Positions 16,603 through 25,956 of a stretch of 64,000 nucleotides of DNA are shown one piece after another (position 1 is the first letter of the stretch; each line of letters starts with the position of its first letter). The DNA is from Burkholderia stabilis (GTDB lineage: Bacteria > Pseudomonadota > Gammaproteobacteria > Burkholderiales > Burkholderiaceae), in contig NZ_CP016444.1 in the NCBI RefSeq assembly GCF_001742165.1, positions 62,001-126,000 of the forward strand. The letters run 5' to 3'. A program made the translations under genes and the position numbers. The notes beneath the pieces are model-generated. The model worked only from the letters and a program-made list of their open reading frames with translations, was not told the DNA's origin and did not search any database.

Positions 16603-17418
16603 ATGCCTCCACCAATCTCAGCATTGAGCGATGCCCATATCCTGATCGTCGACGATCAGCCCGACCAGTTGCGCCTGCTGATCGACATCCTGCGCAGCAC
16701 GGGGTGCCGGATCAGCATCGCGTTCGACGGGATGCAAGCGTGTCAGCGCGCACAGGCGCTTTCGCCGGACCTGATCCTGATGGATGTCCGCATGCCGCGC
16801 ATGGACGGTTTCACCGCCTGCCGGCTGCTTGCCGCCGATCCGCTCACCTGCGCGATTCCGGTCATCTTCCTGACCGTCGCCGGCGCCTTGCACGAACGCC
16901 TCGAGGGGCTCGAAATCGGCGGCGTCGATTACGTGGTGAAACCGTTCGAACCGGAGGAAGTGCTCGCGCGGATTCGCATCCAGCTCGCGCGAACGAAGCG
17001 CGAACAACCCGTCGATACGAAAAATACGGAAAACCCGTTCGCGGCCGGCAAGGACGACGACATCATCGTTCGCGCGGCCATCCGTCACCTGTCGCGGACG
17101 CTGAGCAATCCGCCGACGATGGAGCAATTGGCGCGCGCGGTCGGTACGCACGAAAAGCGGCTGTCGCGCGCGTTTCGCGACAATCTCGGGCAGACGGTGT
17201 TCGAGTATCTGCGGCACGAACGGCTGCGGATCGCGCAGGATCTGCTGGATTCGACGTCGCTCAGCATCGCCAGCATCGCGAAAGAGATCGGTTTTTCCAC
17301 GCCGGCGAATTTCGCGACCGCATTCCGCGAACGTTTCGGCATCACGCCGACCGAGTGGCGGCGCCAGCGCCACGCGCGCGGTCGCGCCCCTGCCCGGGAA
17401 CCGCAATGCGACGCGTAG
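16603..17418 (+). CDS. response regulator with AraC-type DNA-binding output
   Basis: 271 residues from MPPPISALSD; AGG lies 8 bases before this ATG. Residues ~12-125 are a receiver domain: acidic pair D17/D18 in 'ILIVDDQPDQ', phospho-acceptor D61 in 'LILMDVRMPRMDGF', T/S in 'VIFLTVAG' and K in 'DYVVKPFEPEE'. Residues ~150-260 are an AraC/XylS helix-turn-helix pair: 'TMEQLARAVGTHEKRLSRAF', 'IASIAKEIGFSTPANFATAF', 'RFGITPTEWRR'. No histidine kinase gene is adjacent, so the partner is encoded elsewhere. Divergent from the trimeric autotransporter and convergent with the siderophore receptor; control of the adhesin is plausible but unproven. Confidence 0.92.
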   Translation: MPPPISALSDAHILIVDDQPDQLRLLIDILRSTGCRISIAFDGMQACQRAQALSPDLILMDVRMPRMDGFTACRLLAADPLTCAIPVIFLTVAGALHERLEGLEIGGVDYVVKPFEPEEVLARIRIQLARTKREQPVDTKNTENPFAAGKDDDIIVRAAIRHLSRTLSNPPTMEQLARAVGTHEKRLSRAFRDNLGQTVFEYLRHERLRIAQDLLDSTSLSIASIAKEIGFSTPANFATAFRERFGITPTEWRRQRHARGRAPAREPQCDA

Positions 17419-17440
17419 ACCGCCCCCGGCATGACCGTGA

Positions 17441-19630
17441 TTACCAGTTGTATTTCGCGCTGGCCAGCACGGTCCGCTCGTTGCCGAACACGCAGACGGC
17501 ATACGACTGGCAGCCGCTGACGTAACGCCGGTCGAACAGGTTCGCGACGTTCAACGCAAAGCGCCAGTGCCGCATCTCGTAGTGCATCGCCAGGTCGACC
17601 AGCGTCACGCTCGGCACCGTCAGCGAATTGTCGGGCGCGCCGGCCGACGCGCTCTGGTAGCGCACGCCGCCGCCGATCCCGAGGCCCGACAGCACGCCCG
17701 CGTGCCAGGTCCAGTCGGCCCACATCGACGCCATCTGCCGCGGCAGCGGCACGGCGACCGGCCAGTGGTTCAGCGACGCGTCGTTCGCCTTCACGTTCCT
17801 GACGTCCTGATAGACATACGACGCGACGATCGACAGCTCGCGGGTCAGCTTGCCGAGCGCGCTCAGCTCGATGCCGCGCGAGCGTACCTCGCCGGTCTGC
17901 ACGGACGTCGTGCCGGTCGGGTCGAGATTGACCGGCGTCGGCGTCACGACGTTGGTCTGGTTGATCTGGTACACGGCCGCGTTGAGCATCAGGTTTCGCC
18001 CGGGCGGCTGCCAGCGCAGTCCGGCCTCCGTCTGCGTGCCGCGCGTCGGCTTCGGCAGGCCGCCGCCGAACATCCGCACGCCGATGACCGGATCGAACGA
18101 CGTCGAATAACTCACGTACGGCGACAACCCGGCGTCGCCCTGATAGGTGAGCCCGACGCGCCCGGAGAACGCACTGACGTCCTGCTGCGCCTGCGTGCCG
18201 GCCGTGCGATCGTCGAATCGCGCATTGACCCGATCCTCACGGCCGCCGAGCGTCAGCGTCCAGCGCCGCCACCGGATCTGGTCCTGCGCGTACGCGCCGA
18301 ACGCATTCATCGCCGTGTATTGATCGACGTGGCCGAGCGACGTCGGGCCGGAGAAAATCGCGGCCGTGACGGGCCGGTAGACCGGGTTGTACAGGTTCAG
18401 CGACGGCGCCAGTGCGAGCCACACGCTGTTGGTGGTCGTCTGGCGGTCGAATTGCAGGCCGAACAGCAGCGTATGTTCGAGCGGCCCCGTACCGAAGCGC
18501 GCCTGCGCGTGGTTGTCGATAGCGAGGCGGCTGTAGTTGAGCTGGAACAGCCCCGCGAAACGCATCATGTTCGTCGTGCTGCGGGGTGCAAGGCCGTTAC
18601 CGAACACCGTCGCGTCGTCGAGCGACAGGCGCGACCAGCGCACGTCCTGATGCAGCGTCCAGATCGCATTCACGCGATGCTCCAGCGTGTAGCCGAGCGA
18701 CCATTGCTTCTTCCGGTAGTCGTTGAACGACGGGTCGCCCATGTAGATGTCCTGCGACAGGCGGCCGTTCGGGTTCGGCAACACCGTGCCCTGCGCGGGC
18801 AGGAAGTTCGACGAGATATCGCCGCTGTCCTGCAGGAACGACGCGGAGAGCGTCAGCGACGTGTCGGCGTTCGGCCGCCAGCGAAACGACGGCGCGAGCG
18901 CGACGCGCCGGTCGCCGTTCGGGCCGGTCACCGCATTGCCGTCGCGCGCCACGCCGACGAAGCGGTACGCATACCGGCCGTCCGGGTCGAGCCGGTCGCC
19001 GACGTCGAGCATGAACTGCTTGCGCGCGTCGTTGCCGATCTCCACGCCGGCTTCGCGCACGCGCTCGCCGTCGGCGAGCTTCGTGTGCGCATCGACGATC
19101 GCACCGGGTTCGCCCGCGCCGTACAGCACCGACGTCGGCCCGCGCAGCACCGCGATCGAGTCGATCGTGTACGGGTCCACCCGCCAGTTCGCGATGACGG
19201 CCGTATTCGGCGCGGGCACGCCGTCGACGTACAGGGTCGGCGTGAAGCCGCGCAGCGCCGCATACCAGTCGGTCCGGCTGTCGGCGCCGAACGTCGCGAA
19301 ACCGGGCACGTAGCGCAGCGCCTGGTTCAGGTCGGCCGCACCGGTCATCTCGATCTGCTGCGCGGTCACGATATTGATCGTCTGCGGGATCTCGGCCACC
19401 GGCGTGTCGGTCTTCGTACCGGCCGCGGTGCGCAACCCGACCAGCCCGGCGGACGATCCGTCGGCCCGCCCTTTCACACCGATCGCCGGCAGCACGGCCA
19501 CCGCCGTGTCTGCCTGCGGCATCGCCGCGTTCGATGCCTGCGCGTGCGCGCCGCCCGCTGCGGCCGCGCACAGCGCGCCCCCGGCAGCGATCGCCCTTGC
19601 GCGTCGCGCCGCACCTGTCCCCGTTGCCAT
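17441..19630 (-). CDS. TonB-dependent siderophore receptor
   Basis: 729 residues from MATGTGAARR at 19630 (GGAACG just upstream); the open frame extends ~100 codons further upstream, but that part lacks receptor features. Ala-rich signal peptide to about residue 31 (AHAQA). Plug domain: 'EIPQTINIVTAQQIEMTGA', 'DLNQALRYVPGF', 'DSIAVLRGPTSVLYGAGEPG'. The rest is a 22-strand beta-barrel with TonB-dependent receptor signatures, ending 'RTVLASAKYNW', an aromatic C-terminus as required for outer-membrane insertion. It matches the TonB-siderophor (FhuA/FpvA-like) subfamily; no N-terminal signalling extension is seen. It imports a ferric siderophore using TonB energy. The ligand is unknown; the quinolobactin-like remnants 8 kb away are a speculative link. 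No clear Fur box was found. Confidence 0.93.
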   Translation of the reverse strand: MATGTGAARRARAIAAGGALCAAAAGGAHAQASNAAMPQADTAVAVLPAIGVKGRADGSSAGLVGLRTAAGTKTDTPVAEIPQTINIVTAQQIEMTGAADLNQALRYVPGFATFGADSRTDWYAALRGFTPTLYVDGVPAPNTAVIANWRVDPYTIDSIAVLRGPTSVLYGAGEPGAIVDAHTKLADGERVREAGVEIGNDARKQFMLDVGDRLDPDGRYAYRFVGVARDGNAVTGPNGDRRVALAPSFRWRPNADTSLTLSASFLQDSGDISSNFLPAQGTVLPNPNGRLSQDIYMGDPSFNDYRKKQWSLGYTLEHRVNAIWTLHQDVRWSRLSLDDATVFGNGLAPRSTTNMMRFAGLFQLNYSRLAIDNHAQARFGTGPLEHTLLFGLQFDRQTTTNSVWLALAPSLNLYNPVYRPVTAAIFSGPTSLGHVDQYTAMNAFGAYAQDQIRWRRWTLTLGGREDRVNARFDDRTAGTQAQQDVSAFSGRVGLTYQGDAGLSPYVSYSTSFDPVIGVRMFGGGLPKPTRGTQTEAGLRWQPPGRNLMLNAAVYQINQTNVVTPTPVNLDPTGTTSVQTGEVRSRGIELSALGKLTRELSIVASYVYQDVRNVKANDASLNHWPVAVPLPRQMASMWADWTWHAGVLSGLGIGGGVRYQSASAGAPDNSLTVPSVTLVDLAMHYEMRHWRFALNVANLFDRRYVSGCQSYAVCVFGNERTVLASAKYNW

Positions 19631-20066
19631 CGTTCCATGCTCCGTCGTGCTGTCGGCCGCCCGGCCCGATCGAGGCGCGGTGCGTCGCGGGCGTTCGTCC
19701 CGCGCTGTCGTAACTGACTTGTTTGCGATATGGATTGCGCGCGAGTCGGTCCGTACCGGCCAGTTGCATCGTTCGCGAGCGCAGCGATGATACCGGTCGA
19801 ACGTGGCGCGGTCTTTAAAAAAGTGACCGGCACGCGCCGGCGAGAGATTCCCCGGGCATGGGCGGCCGGGACGCGTCGGATACGGAGGGTGTTCGGTGCA
19901 TGGCGTCGAACCCGTGCCACTCGTCATCGACGGCCGGAGCCGGTCGTCGCGACAGCCGGTCAGGCCGGCAAGCGCGATATCGATCCCCGCATCGAACCTG
20001 CCCGGGCTCGCGTCGTGGCATGGCGCGCAGTACGTCGGCGAGGTCGCGGCGGGCTCGCGCCGAAAC

Positions 20067-20099
20067 GACGCCGCCGCCGGATGGCCCGGCGGCGGTGTC
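20067..20099. repeat. GC-rich inverted repeat
   Basis: GACGCCGCCGCCGG and CCCGGCGGCGGTGTC form a nearly perfect 13-14-bp stem around a short loop. No T-run follows. It could be a terminator or an extragenic palindrome. Confidence 0.4.
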
Positions 20100-20249
20100 T
20101 CGCATGGTTAGCAGTAGGGGGCAACCGATCAGGCGGTGGACTACGGCTTTTTCCATGACCGACCATGGGTCCAGGTTGCCTTGACGCCGCTATGGTCGAT
20201 CTGTCTCGCGGCGCCGCCTGGGGAGGGAGCCTCCATGAAGCCTGTTGCC

Positions 20250-20280
20250 GTGCCGGCCGGCGGATGTTGCGGGCCGGCAC
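20250..20280 (-). terminator. hairpin downstream of the Tad operon
   Basis: GTGCCGGCC and GGCCGGCAC form a perfect 9-bp stem with a 13-base loop, starting 45 bases past the tadC stop. The position fits the end of the long minus-strand pilus operon; the poly-T tract is lacking. Confidence 0.45.
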
Positions 20281-20324
20281 GCGATACCGTTATCGCCGTT
20301 CGCGGCGCGACGCTTGCGTGCCGC

Positions 20325-21305
20325 TCACTGCGAGATGCCGACGAACGTCGGGAGCAGCACGCGATAGACGTGAATCATCGCCGGCCCGAGCAGCACGAGC
20401 ATCAGCGCGGGAAAGATGCAGAAGATCAGCGGGAACAGCAGTTTCAACGCGATCTTCGCCGCGCGTTCCTCGGCGCGCATGCGCCGCCGCGTGCGCAGCA
20501 TGTCCGACAGCACGCGCAGCGATTCGCTGATGCTCGTGCCGAACCGGTCGGCCTGGATCAGCATCGCGCAGAACGACTCGATATCCTCGACGCCGGTGCG
20601 CAGCGCGAGATTGCGCAGCGCCGTCTCCTTCGTGAAGCCGGAGCGCATCTCGAGCAGCAGCAGGTCGAGCTCGCTCGCGACCACCTCGCTGCGAAACCGC
20701 AGTTCCTCGCTCACCTTCATCAGCGCCGCGTCGAGCCCGAGCCCCGCTTCGACGCACACCGTCAACAGGTCGAGCGCGTCGGGGAAATCCTCGAAGATCT
20801 TCAACTGCCGCACCTTGACCCGCTGCGACAGCACGATGTTCGGGATGTAGTAGCCGATGCCGGCGAGCATGACGAGGATGGCCGACAGCAGCACCCGCTC
20901 GTCCCCGAGCTCGGTCGGGATCAACGCCAGCAGCGCCACGCACGGCAACCCGAGCGCGAGCACCGTCTTCGCGGTGAAATACAGCGCCGCCGCGCTCTGC
21001 TCGCGCCATCCGGCATTCATGAGCCGGATGCGCAGCGGGGAATTCTCCCAGCCGTCCTTCGGCACCGACAGCTTCGAGATCGGGCTGGACAGTTCCACCA
21101 GCTTCGCGACCCACTGCGACGCCAGGCCGTCGCCGTCGCCCGTGCCCGCGACGGCGCCCGTGCCCGCACCGGCGCCGCCGGCCTGCTGGAGCCGGCGCTG
21201 GATGCTGCGCGGCGCGAACAACAGCATCGCGACGAGCACCCCGCCGGCCACGAAGATGAACAAGCCGCCCAGTATCACGGCCTGGACTACGCTCAGGTTT
21301 TGCAT
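20325..21305 (-). CDS. tadC: Tad pilus inner-membrane platform protein TadC
   Basis: 326 residues with a type II secretion F (GspF/TadC) domain in the second half: 'FEDFPDALDLLTVCVEAGLG', 'LDAALMKVSEEL', 'ESFCAMLIQADRFGTSISES'. One N-terminal and about three further membrane segments are visible (near 8-28, ~120-160 and the C-terminal 'FPLIFCIFPALMLVLLGPAM'). With TadB it forms the platform on which the TadA ATPase drives Flp pilus assembly. Last gene of the operon, 36 bases after tadB. Confidence 0.93.
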   Translation of the reverse strand: MQNLSVVQAVILGGLFIFVAGGVLVAMLLFAPRSIQRRLQQAGGAGAGTGAVAGTGDGDGLASQWVAKLVELSSPISKLSVPKDGWENSPLRIRLMNAGWREQSAAALYFTAKTVLALGLPCVALLALIPTELGDERVLLSAILVMLAGIGYYIPNIVLSQRVKVRQLKIFEDFPDALDLLTVCVEAGLGLDAALMKVSEELRFRSEVVASELDLLLLEMRSGFTKETALRNLALRTGVEDIESFCAMLIQADRFGTSISESLRVLSDMLRTRRRMRAEERAAKIALKLLFPLIFCIFPALMLVLLGPAMIHVYRVLLPTFVGISQ

Positions 21306-21341
21306 GACAACCTCGCAACGGTTCGTGATTCGATTTGCGCG

Positions 21342-22319
21342 TCAGACGCGGATCCGGACGATACGGCGGATCCAGAACAGGCCGAAAGCCATCGACACCA
21401 GCATCGAGCCGACCATCCTGATCCCGGCCGGATCCTCCCAGAGCACGGACAGGAACTCGCGGTTCAGCAGCGCCATCACCGCCGCGGTGCCGAACGGCAG
21501 CAGCCCGAGAATCCACGCGGACAGCCGCCCTTCCGCCGACAGCACGCGCACCTTGTCGAACAGCTTGAAGCGTTCGCGGATCAGCCCGGCGATGCTGTCG
21601 AGCAGCTCGGCCAGGTTGCCGCCCGTCTCGCGCTGGATCAGCACCGCGATCACGAAGTAGCGCAGGTCCTGCACCGGCACGCGCGTCGCGAGGTTCATCA
21701 GCGCATCGTGCAGCGACACGCCGTAGTTGACCTCGTCGAACGTGATCCGGAACTCGCCGCCCATCGGGTCGGGAAACTCGTCGCCGACCATCCCGAGCGT
21801 GCTCGTGAACGAGTGCCCGGAGCGCAGCGCGCGCGCGATCATGTCGCAGATGTCCGGCAACTGCCGCTCGAGCTTGCGCATCCGGCGCGCCCGGCAGCGC
21901 ATCACGTACATCATCGGCAGGCACCCGGTGAACAGCGCGACCGGCAACACGGCGAGCTGCGGCAGCGTGACGACGCTGAGCGCGAGCCACGTGAGCACCG
22001 GCAGCGCCGTGCTGAACACGATCAGCTTCGGCAGCGTCCAGTCGAGGCCGGACTGCTGGATCATGAGATCGAGCGTGTGCACGCGCGGCACGCGCAGCAG
22101 CATGCGGTCGAACGGCTTCGAGTCGTCGAGCATCCGCTTCTTGAGGATCGACAGCCGCTCCTGCTGCACGTTGCCGCCGGCCGACATCGCGCGAATGCGC
22201 GATTCGATCCGGCGCGCGGCGGAGCCGTGCCGCGCGTTCCACCATTGATAGGCGCCTTCGATCGTCAGCACCACCGCGACGAAGGTGAGAATCACAAAGG
22301 CATAAAAGATCGTGTTCAT
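21342..22319 (-). CDS. tadB: Tad pilus inner-membrane platform protein TadB
   Basis: 325 residues. N-terminal membrane segment ('FYAFVILTFVAVVLTIEGAY'), cytoplasmic linker, then two mid-protein transmembrane helices ('LPVLTWLALSVVTLPQLAVL') and a GspF-type domain: 'ERQLPDICDMIARALRSGHS', 'YFVIAVLIQRETGGNLAELL', ending in a C-terminal helix pair. It is the paralogue and partner of TadC in the pilus platform. Located 33 bases after tadA in the minus-strand operon. The usual TadB signature is complete. Confidence 0.93.
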   Translation of the reverse strand: MNTIFYAFVILTFVAVVLTIEGAYQWWNARHGSAARRIESRIRAMSAGGNVQQERLSILKKRMLDDSKPFDRMLLRVPRVHTLDLMIQQSGLDWTLPKLIVFSTALPVLTWLALSVVTLPQLAVLPVALFTGCLPMMYVMRCRARRMRKLERQLPDICDMIARALRSGHSFTSTLGMVGDEFPDPMGGEFRITFDEVNYGVSLHDALMNLATRVPVQDLRYFVIAVLIQRETGGNLAELLDSIAGLIRERFKLFDKVRVLSAEGRLSAWILGLLPFGTAAVMALLNREFLSVLWEDPAGIRMVGSMLVSMAFGLFWIRRIVRIRV

Positions 22320-22352
22320 GAAGCCTCCCCGAAGGCAAGCGGCGACAGGCCG

Positions 22353-23720
22353 TCAGTTCGTCTCGTAACGCTGGGACGGGTCGTAGAGCGAATCCGGCAG
22401 GTTGATGCCGAACGCCTGCAGCCGCTCGACGAACTTCGGCCGCACGCCGGTCGCGCAGAAGTAGCCGCGCACCGTGCCGTCGCGGTCCACACCCGTGCGC
22501 TTGAACGTGAAGATCTCCTGCATGTTGATGATGTCGCCTTCCATCCCGGTCAGCTCCTGGATGCTGACGATCTTGCGCTTGCCGTCGGTGAGCCGCGCCG
22601 CCTGCACGACCACCGAGATCGCCGACGCGATCTGCTGGCGCATCGTCTTCGGCGGCAGCGACAGGCCGGAGACGCTGATCATGTTCTCGAGCCGCGTCAG
22701 CGCGTCGCGCGGCGTGTTCGCATGGATCGTCGCGAGCGAGCCTTCGTGGCCGGTGTTCATCGCGTTGAGCATGTCGAGCGCTTCGGCGCCGCGCACTTCG
22801 CCGAGGATGATCCGGTCCGGCCGCATCCGCAGCGCGTTGCGCACCAACGTGCGCTGCGTGATCTCGCCCTTGCCCTCAATGTTCGGCGGGCGCGTCTCGA
22901 GCCGCAGCACGTGCGGCTGCTGGAGCTGCAGCTCGGCGGCGTCCTCGATCGTCACGATCCGCTCGTTGCGCGGAATGTAGCCGGACAGGATGTTGAGCAG
23001 CGTCGTCTTGCCGCTGCCGGTGCCGCCCGACACCAGCACGTTCACCTTGGCGCGCGACAGCGCGTCGAGCAGTTCCGCCATCGGCGGCGTCAGGCTGTGG
23101 AAGCGCGTCAGGTCGTCCATCTTCAGCGGATTGACCGCGAAGCGCCGGATCGACATCAGCGGCCCGTCGATCGCCGACGGCGGGATGATCGCGTTCACGC
23201 GCGAGCCGTCCGGCAGCCGCGCATCGACCATCGGGCTCGACTCGTCGATGCGGCGCCCGACGCGCGACACGATCTTCTCGATCACCTTCATCAGGTGCGC
23301 GTCGTCGTAGAACGTCACGTCGGTCAGTTCGAGCTGGCCGCAGCGCTCGACGTAGACCTGCCGGTACGTGTTCACGAGGATGTCGGAGATGCCGGGGTCG
23401 CGCAGCAGCGCTTCGAGCGGGCCGAAACCGAACATCTCGTCGTACACGTCGATCGCGAGCTGGCGCCGCTCGATGTCGTTCGCGGGCATCCGCTCATCGT
23501 CGAGGATGCGCGAGATCAGCGCGGCGATCTCCTGCCGGACCTGATCCTGCGGCAACCGCGACAGCCGCTCCAGCTCGACGCGATCGAGCACGGCCAGGTG
23601 AATTTCGCGGCGCAGCTTCTGGTACGCGTCGCGTACCGACGAATGCGCCGGGCCGGCCGGTTCGTTGCCCGCCGTCAGCGGCTGCGTCCGGTGCAAGGAC
23701 ATCTGTTCGCGCAGTGACAT
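22353..23720 (-). CDS. tadA: Tad pilus assembly ATPase TadA (CpaF)
   Basis: 455 residues, the secretion ATPase (VirB11/GspE superfamily) that powers Flp pilus assembly. Motifs: '[16 protein letters not shown]' N-terminal domain, '[20 protein letters not shown]', Walker A '[14 protein letters not shown]', Asp box '[12 protein letters not shown]', Walker B '[19 protein letters not shown]' and His box '[14 protein letters not shown]'. All catalytic residues appear intact. It sits between tadZ (19 bases upstream) and tadB, the standard Tad order. Confidence 0.96.
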   Translation of the reverse strand: MSLREQMSLHRTQPLTAGNEPAGPAHSSVRDAYQKLRREIHLAVLDRVELERLSRLPQDQVRQEIAALISRILDDERMPANDIERRQLAIDVYDEMFGFGPLEALLRDPGISDILVNTYRQVYVERCGQLELTDVTFYDDAHLMKVIEKIVSRVGRRIDESSPMVDARLPDGSRVNAIIPPSAIDGPLMSIRRFAVNPLKMDDLTRFHSLTPPMAELLDALSRAKVNVLVSGGTGSGKTTLLNILSGYIPRNERIVTIEDAAELQLQQPHVLRLETRPPNIEGKGEITQRTLVRNALRMRPDRIILGEVRGAEALDMLNAMNTGHEGSLATIHANTPRDALTRLENMISVSGLSLPPKTMRQQIASAISVVVQAARLTDGKRKIVSIQELTGMEGDIINMQEIFTFKRTGVDRDGTVRGYFCATGVRPKFVERLQAFGINLPDSLYDPSQRYETN

Positions 23721-23739
23721 GATGGATTCCCCGAAAGAC

Positions 23740-24948
23740 TTACATGGACTTGAGCTTCGGCGTGACCTTGCGGCCGAAGAGCCTGGAGATCAACGGTTCG
23801 CCGCGCGCCGCGCCATGCCCGGCCCGCACTTCCCCGTCGACGAGCTGTTTCGCGCAGCCCTGCAGCGCGCGCGCGACCGCCGTGCTGCGTGCGAGCCGCG
23901 ACACCGGGTGCCCCTGGTTGATCGCCTCGAGCACGGTTTCGGCATCGTCGGGAATCGTGCAGGCGGCCTGCAGGCCGAGCACTTCCTCGAGCGCGGTGCG
24001 GGTCCGGTCGCTCGCGCGCGTCGCGCGGTTCACGACGAGGCGCATCTGGTCGGTCGAGTACCCGAGCGATACGAGAATCTCCAGCAGCCGGCGGCCGGCG
24101 CGCACGTGCGGCATCGCGGGCTGCAGCACGATCTGGATCTGGTCGCTGCGATCGAGCGCGACCATCGACAGCGGATTGATGCCGACGCCGACGTCGAAGA
24201 TCACGAAGTCGTAGCGCGGCGCGGCAACGCCGAGAATCCACTCGAGCGCGTCCTCGCGCATCTCGGCCGCCTTGACCGGGTCGCCCGCGCCCGCGAGCAC
24301 GTGGAAGTTCTCGGTCACGTGCGCGACGCTCGCGTCGAGAAACGCGCTGTCGAGCCGCTCGATCTGCGCGCACAGTTGCGGCAGCGTCGACGGCGGGGTT
24401 TCGTCGCTGACGAGGAACGCCGCGTCGGCGAACTGCTGGTTCAGGTCGATCAGCAGCACGCGGCGCTTGAAACCCTCGGCGATCTCAAACGCGACGTTGC
24501 TGGCGACGACGCTCGTGCCGGCCCCGCCCTTGCACGACATGAACGACACGATCCGCGTGTCGTCGGTGTCGCAGCGCGTGCTTTGCGCGGCGGCGCGCTC
24601 GAGCGCGCTGCCGAGCGCCTTCGGATCGATCGGCCATTGCAGCACGTCGCGCGCACCCGCGCGCATCGCCTCCAGCAACACGTGCGGCGACGCGTCCGCC
24701 GTCACGAGGATGCAGGTCAGGCCCGCGTGCGCGCGGCAGATCCGCTCGATCGCCGACAGCTCGGACGGGTCGAGCGACGTGCCGTCGACCAGCAGGATGT
24801 CGAACGCGTCGAGCCCGTCGGTGCGATGCTCGATCTGCGACGGGCGGCCGGTCGCGCGCGTCGCGCGATAGTGTCCGCAGTCGGCCACGAGGCGCGCGAT
24901 CTGCGTCAGCCGCGCGGTATCGTCGGAAGCTACGAGGATGTTGATCAT
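23740..24948 (-). CDS. tadZ: TadZ/CpaE-type localisation ATPase
   Basis: 402 residues. N-terminal ~120 residues form a receiver-like domain without a clear phospho-acceptor ('INILVASDDTARLTQIARLV', 'DILLVDGTSLDPSEL'). The C-terminal part is a ParA/MinD-type P-loop ATPase with a deviant Walker A 'FMSCKGGAGTSVVASNVAFE' and 'RRVLLIDLNQQFADAAFL'. TadZ positions the Tad secretion machine, usually at a pole. Located 22 bases after the first TadE gene and 19 before tadA. Confidence 0.92.
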   Translation of the reverse strand: MINILVASDDTARLTQIARLVADCGHYRATRATGRPSQIEHRTDGLDAFDILLVDGTSLDPSELSAIERICRAHAGLTCILVTADASPHVLLEAMRAGARDVLQWPIDPKALGSALERAAAQSTRCDTDDTRIVSFMSCKGGAGTSVVASNVAFEIAEGFKRRVLLIDLNQQFADAAFLVSDETPPSTLPQLCAQIERLDSAFLDASVAHVTENFHVLAGAGDPVKAAEMREDALEWILGVAAPRYDFVIFDVGVGINPLSMVALDRSDQIQIVLQPAMPHVRAGRRLLEILVSLGYSTDQMRLVVNRATRASDRTRTALEEVLGLQAACTIPDDAETVLEAINQGHPVSRLARSTAVARALQGCAKQLVDGEVRAGHGAARGEPLISRLFGRKVTPKLKSM

Positions 24949-24970
24949 GTCGTGTGCCTCGTCTGTTCGA

Positions 24971-25414
24971 TTAATTGCAGGCGGAGCCGCCGGTCGCGGA
25001 AGTCAGGCTTTCGCGCGGCAGCGTCGTCGTGAACGGCGGCATCTTGAGCGTGACGTTCACGAACGGGATCATCGTCTTGACCGTGACGTTCGTGACGCTC
25101 ACGGTCACGAACGCGCACGAGGTCACGTCGCAGCTCGCCGGCGAGTAGCTCACCGCCACGTTCGCGCTCGACAGCAGCGGCATCAGCGCCGTCACGCGCT
25201 TCGCGACGCCGGCGGCGTTCACGTCGCAGACCACCGCCGTGCGCGCGCCGAGGCGCACGGCCTCGCTCGCGGTGTTCCAGTAGAACAGCACGCGGCCGAA
25301 CTCGAAGATGCCGATCAGCAGCATGACCAGCACCGACGCGATGAGCCCGAACTCGACGATCGCCGAGCCGCGCTGGGCGCGCCGGCGTGACAGGGGGAAA
25401 TGGCGCGCGCTCAT
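24971..25414 (-). CDS. TadE-like pseudopilin
   Basis: 147 residues starting MSARHFPLSRRRAQRGSAIV. A basic N-terminus is followed by the prepilin-like segment 'RGSAIVEFGLIASVLVMLLI', with Glu at position +5 after the Gly, matching TadE minor pilins processed by TadV. The C-terminal periplasmic domain has a Cys pair (in CDVTSC) and Val/Thr-rich strands. It is a minor pilin or assembly factor of the Flp pilus. The start overlaps the previous gene's stop by four bases (ATGA), so translation is coupled. Confidence 0.85.
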   Translation of the reverse strand: MSARHFPLSRRRAQRGSAIVEFGLIASVLVMLLIGIFEFGRVLFYWNTASEAVRLGARTAVVCDVNAAGVAKRVTALMPLLSSANVAVSYSPASCDVTSCAFVTVSVTNVTVKTMIPFVNVTLKMPPFTTTLPRESLTSATGGSACN

Positions 25415-25944
25415 GACACTTGCCTCATCACGGTGATGATGTTGCCGAAGGTGATCGACGGCAGCCCCGGGTACGCGGGGATCGGCTGGTACTTGTAGCC
25501 CTTGATCTTCACTTCGACGACGTTGATGGCGCCCGTCGCCGTGCCGCTCGCCGCGTTGTTGTTCGCGTCGTAGGTCGGCAAGTTCGAGAACTGCGCCGGG
25601 TCCGATGCGTCGCTGCAACCGGTCGTGTGCGACGCGTCGCAGATGGTCACCATCGACGTCGTGAGCCCGGGCACCAGCTCGGTGCCGGCCGAGCCGCAGG
25701 TCGTGCTGCCGTAGACGACGAGACACTGCGCCGCCGTCACCGGATACGCGCTGTCGGTCGGCAGCCAGATCGACAGGTAGCGCGCCGCGTCGCGGGTCGC
25801 CTTGGTCAGCGTCTCGTACTGGTAGATCGCGCGGCCGAACTCGGCGACGCCGGTCGCCAGCAGGATCATCGGCATCAGCACGAGCGCGAACTCGACGGCG
25901 ACGACGCCACGGGTGCGCGAACGGCGAAACGGAAGCCTTTTCAT
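25411..25944 (-). CDS. TadE/TadF-like pseudopilin
   Basis: 177 residues. N-terminus MKRLPFRRSRTRGVVAVEFA with a basic leader, a 'RG-VVAVEFALVLMPMILL' transmembrane helix with the +5 Glu, 'GVAEFGRAIYQYETLTKATR', then a periplasmic domain with several cysteines likely to form disulfides. It is the second minor pilin of the locus, coupled to the TadE-like gene that follows (ATGA overlap) and 12 bases after the TadG-like gene. Confidence 0.85.
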   Translation of the reverse strand: MKRLPFRRSRTRGVVAVEFALVLMPMILLATGVAEFGRAIYQYETLTKATRDAARYLSIWLPTDSAYPVTAAQCLVVYGSTTCGSAGTELVPGLTTSMVTICDASHTTGCSDASDPAQFSNLPTYDANNNAASGTATGAINVVEVKIKGYKYQPIPAYPGLPSITFGNIITVMRQVS

Positions 25945-25956
25945 GGTCGCCTCTCC

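Larger units (their letters stand above)
19631..20324. other. intergenic region, two strong hairpins, no supported gene
   Basis: About 690 bases between the receptor gene start and the 3' end of the Tad operon. The minus-strand frame continuing upstream of the receptor includes a CAPCH motif that looks like a cytochrome c haem site, but no surrounding domain or start supports a gene. Two long GC-rich inverted repeats (20067-20099 and 20250-20280) are present. Confidence 0.45.

Noticed and set aside
17567..19717. 716-codon plus-strand frame across the siderophore receptor
   Set aside because: Arg/His-rich antisense shadow of the TonB-dependent receptor.
19950..20110. CAPCH cytochrome c-like motif on the minus strand upstream of the receptor
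   Set aside because: One five-residue motif without a surrounding cytochrome domain, methionine ligand or start; probably chance.
20136..23717. 1193-codon plus-strand frame across tadA-tadC
   Set aside because: Low-complexity His/Arg/Gln-rich shadow of the Tad genes with no domain.
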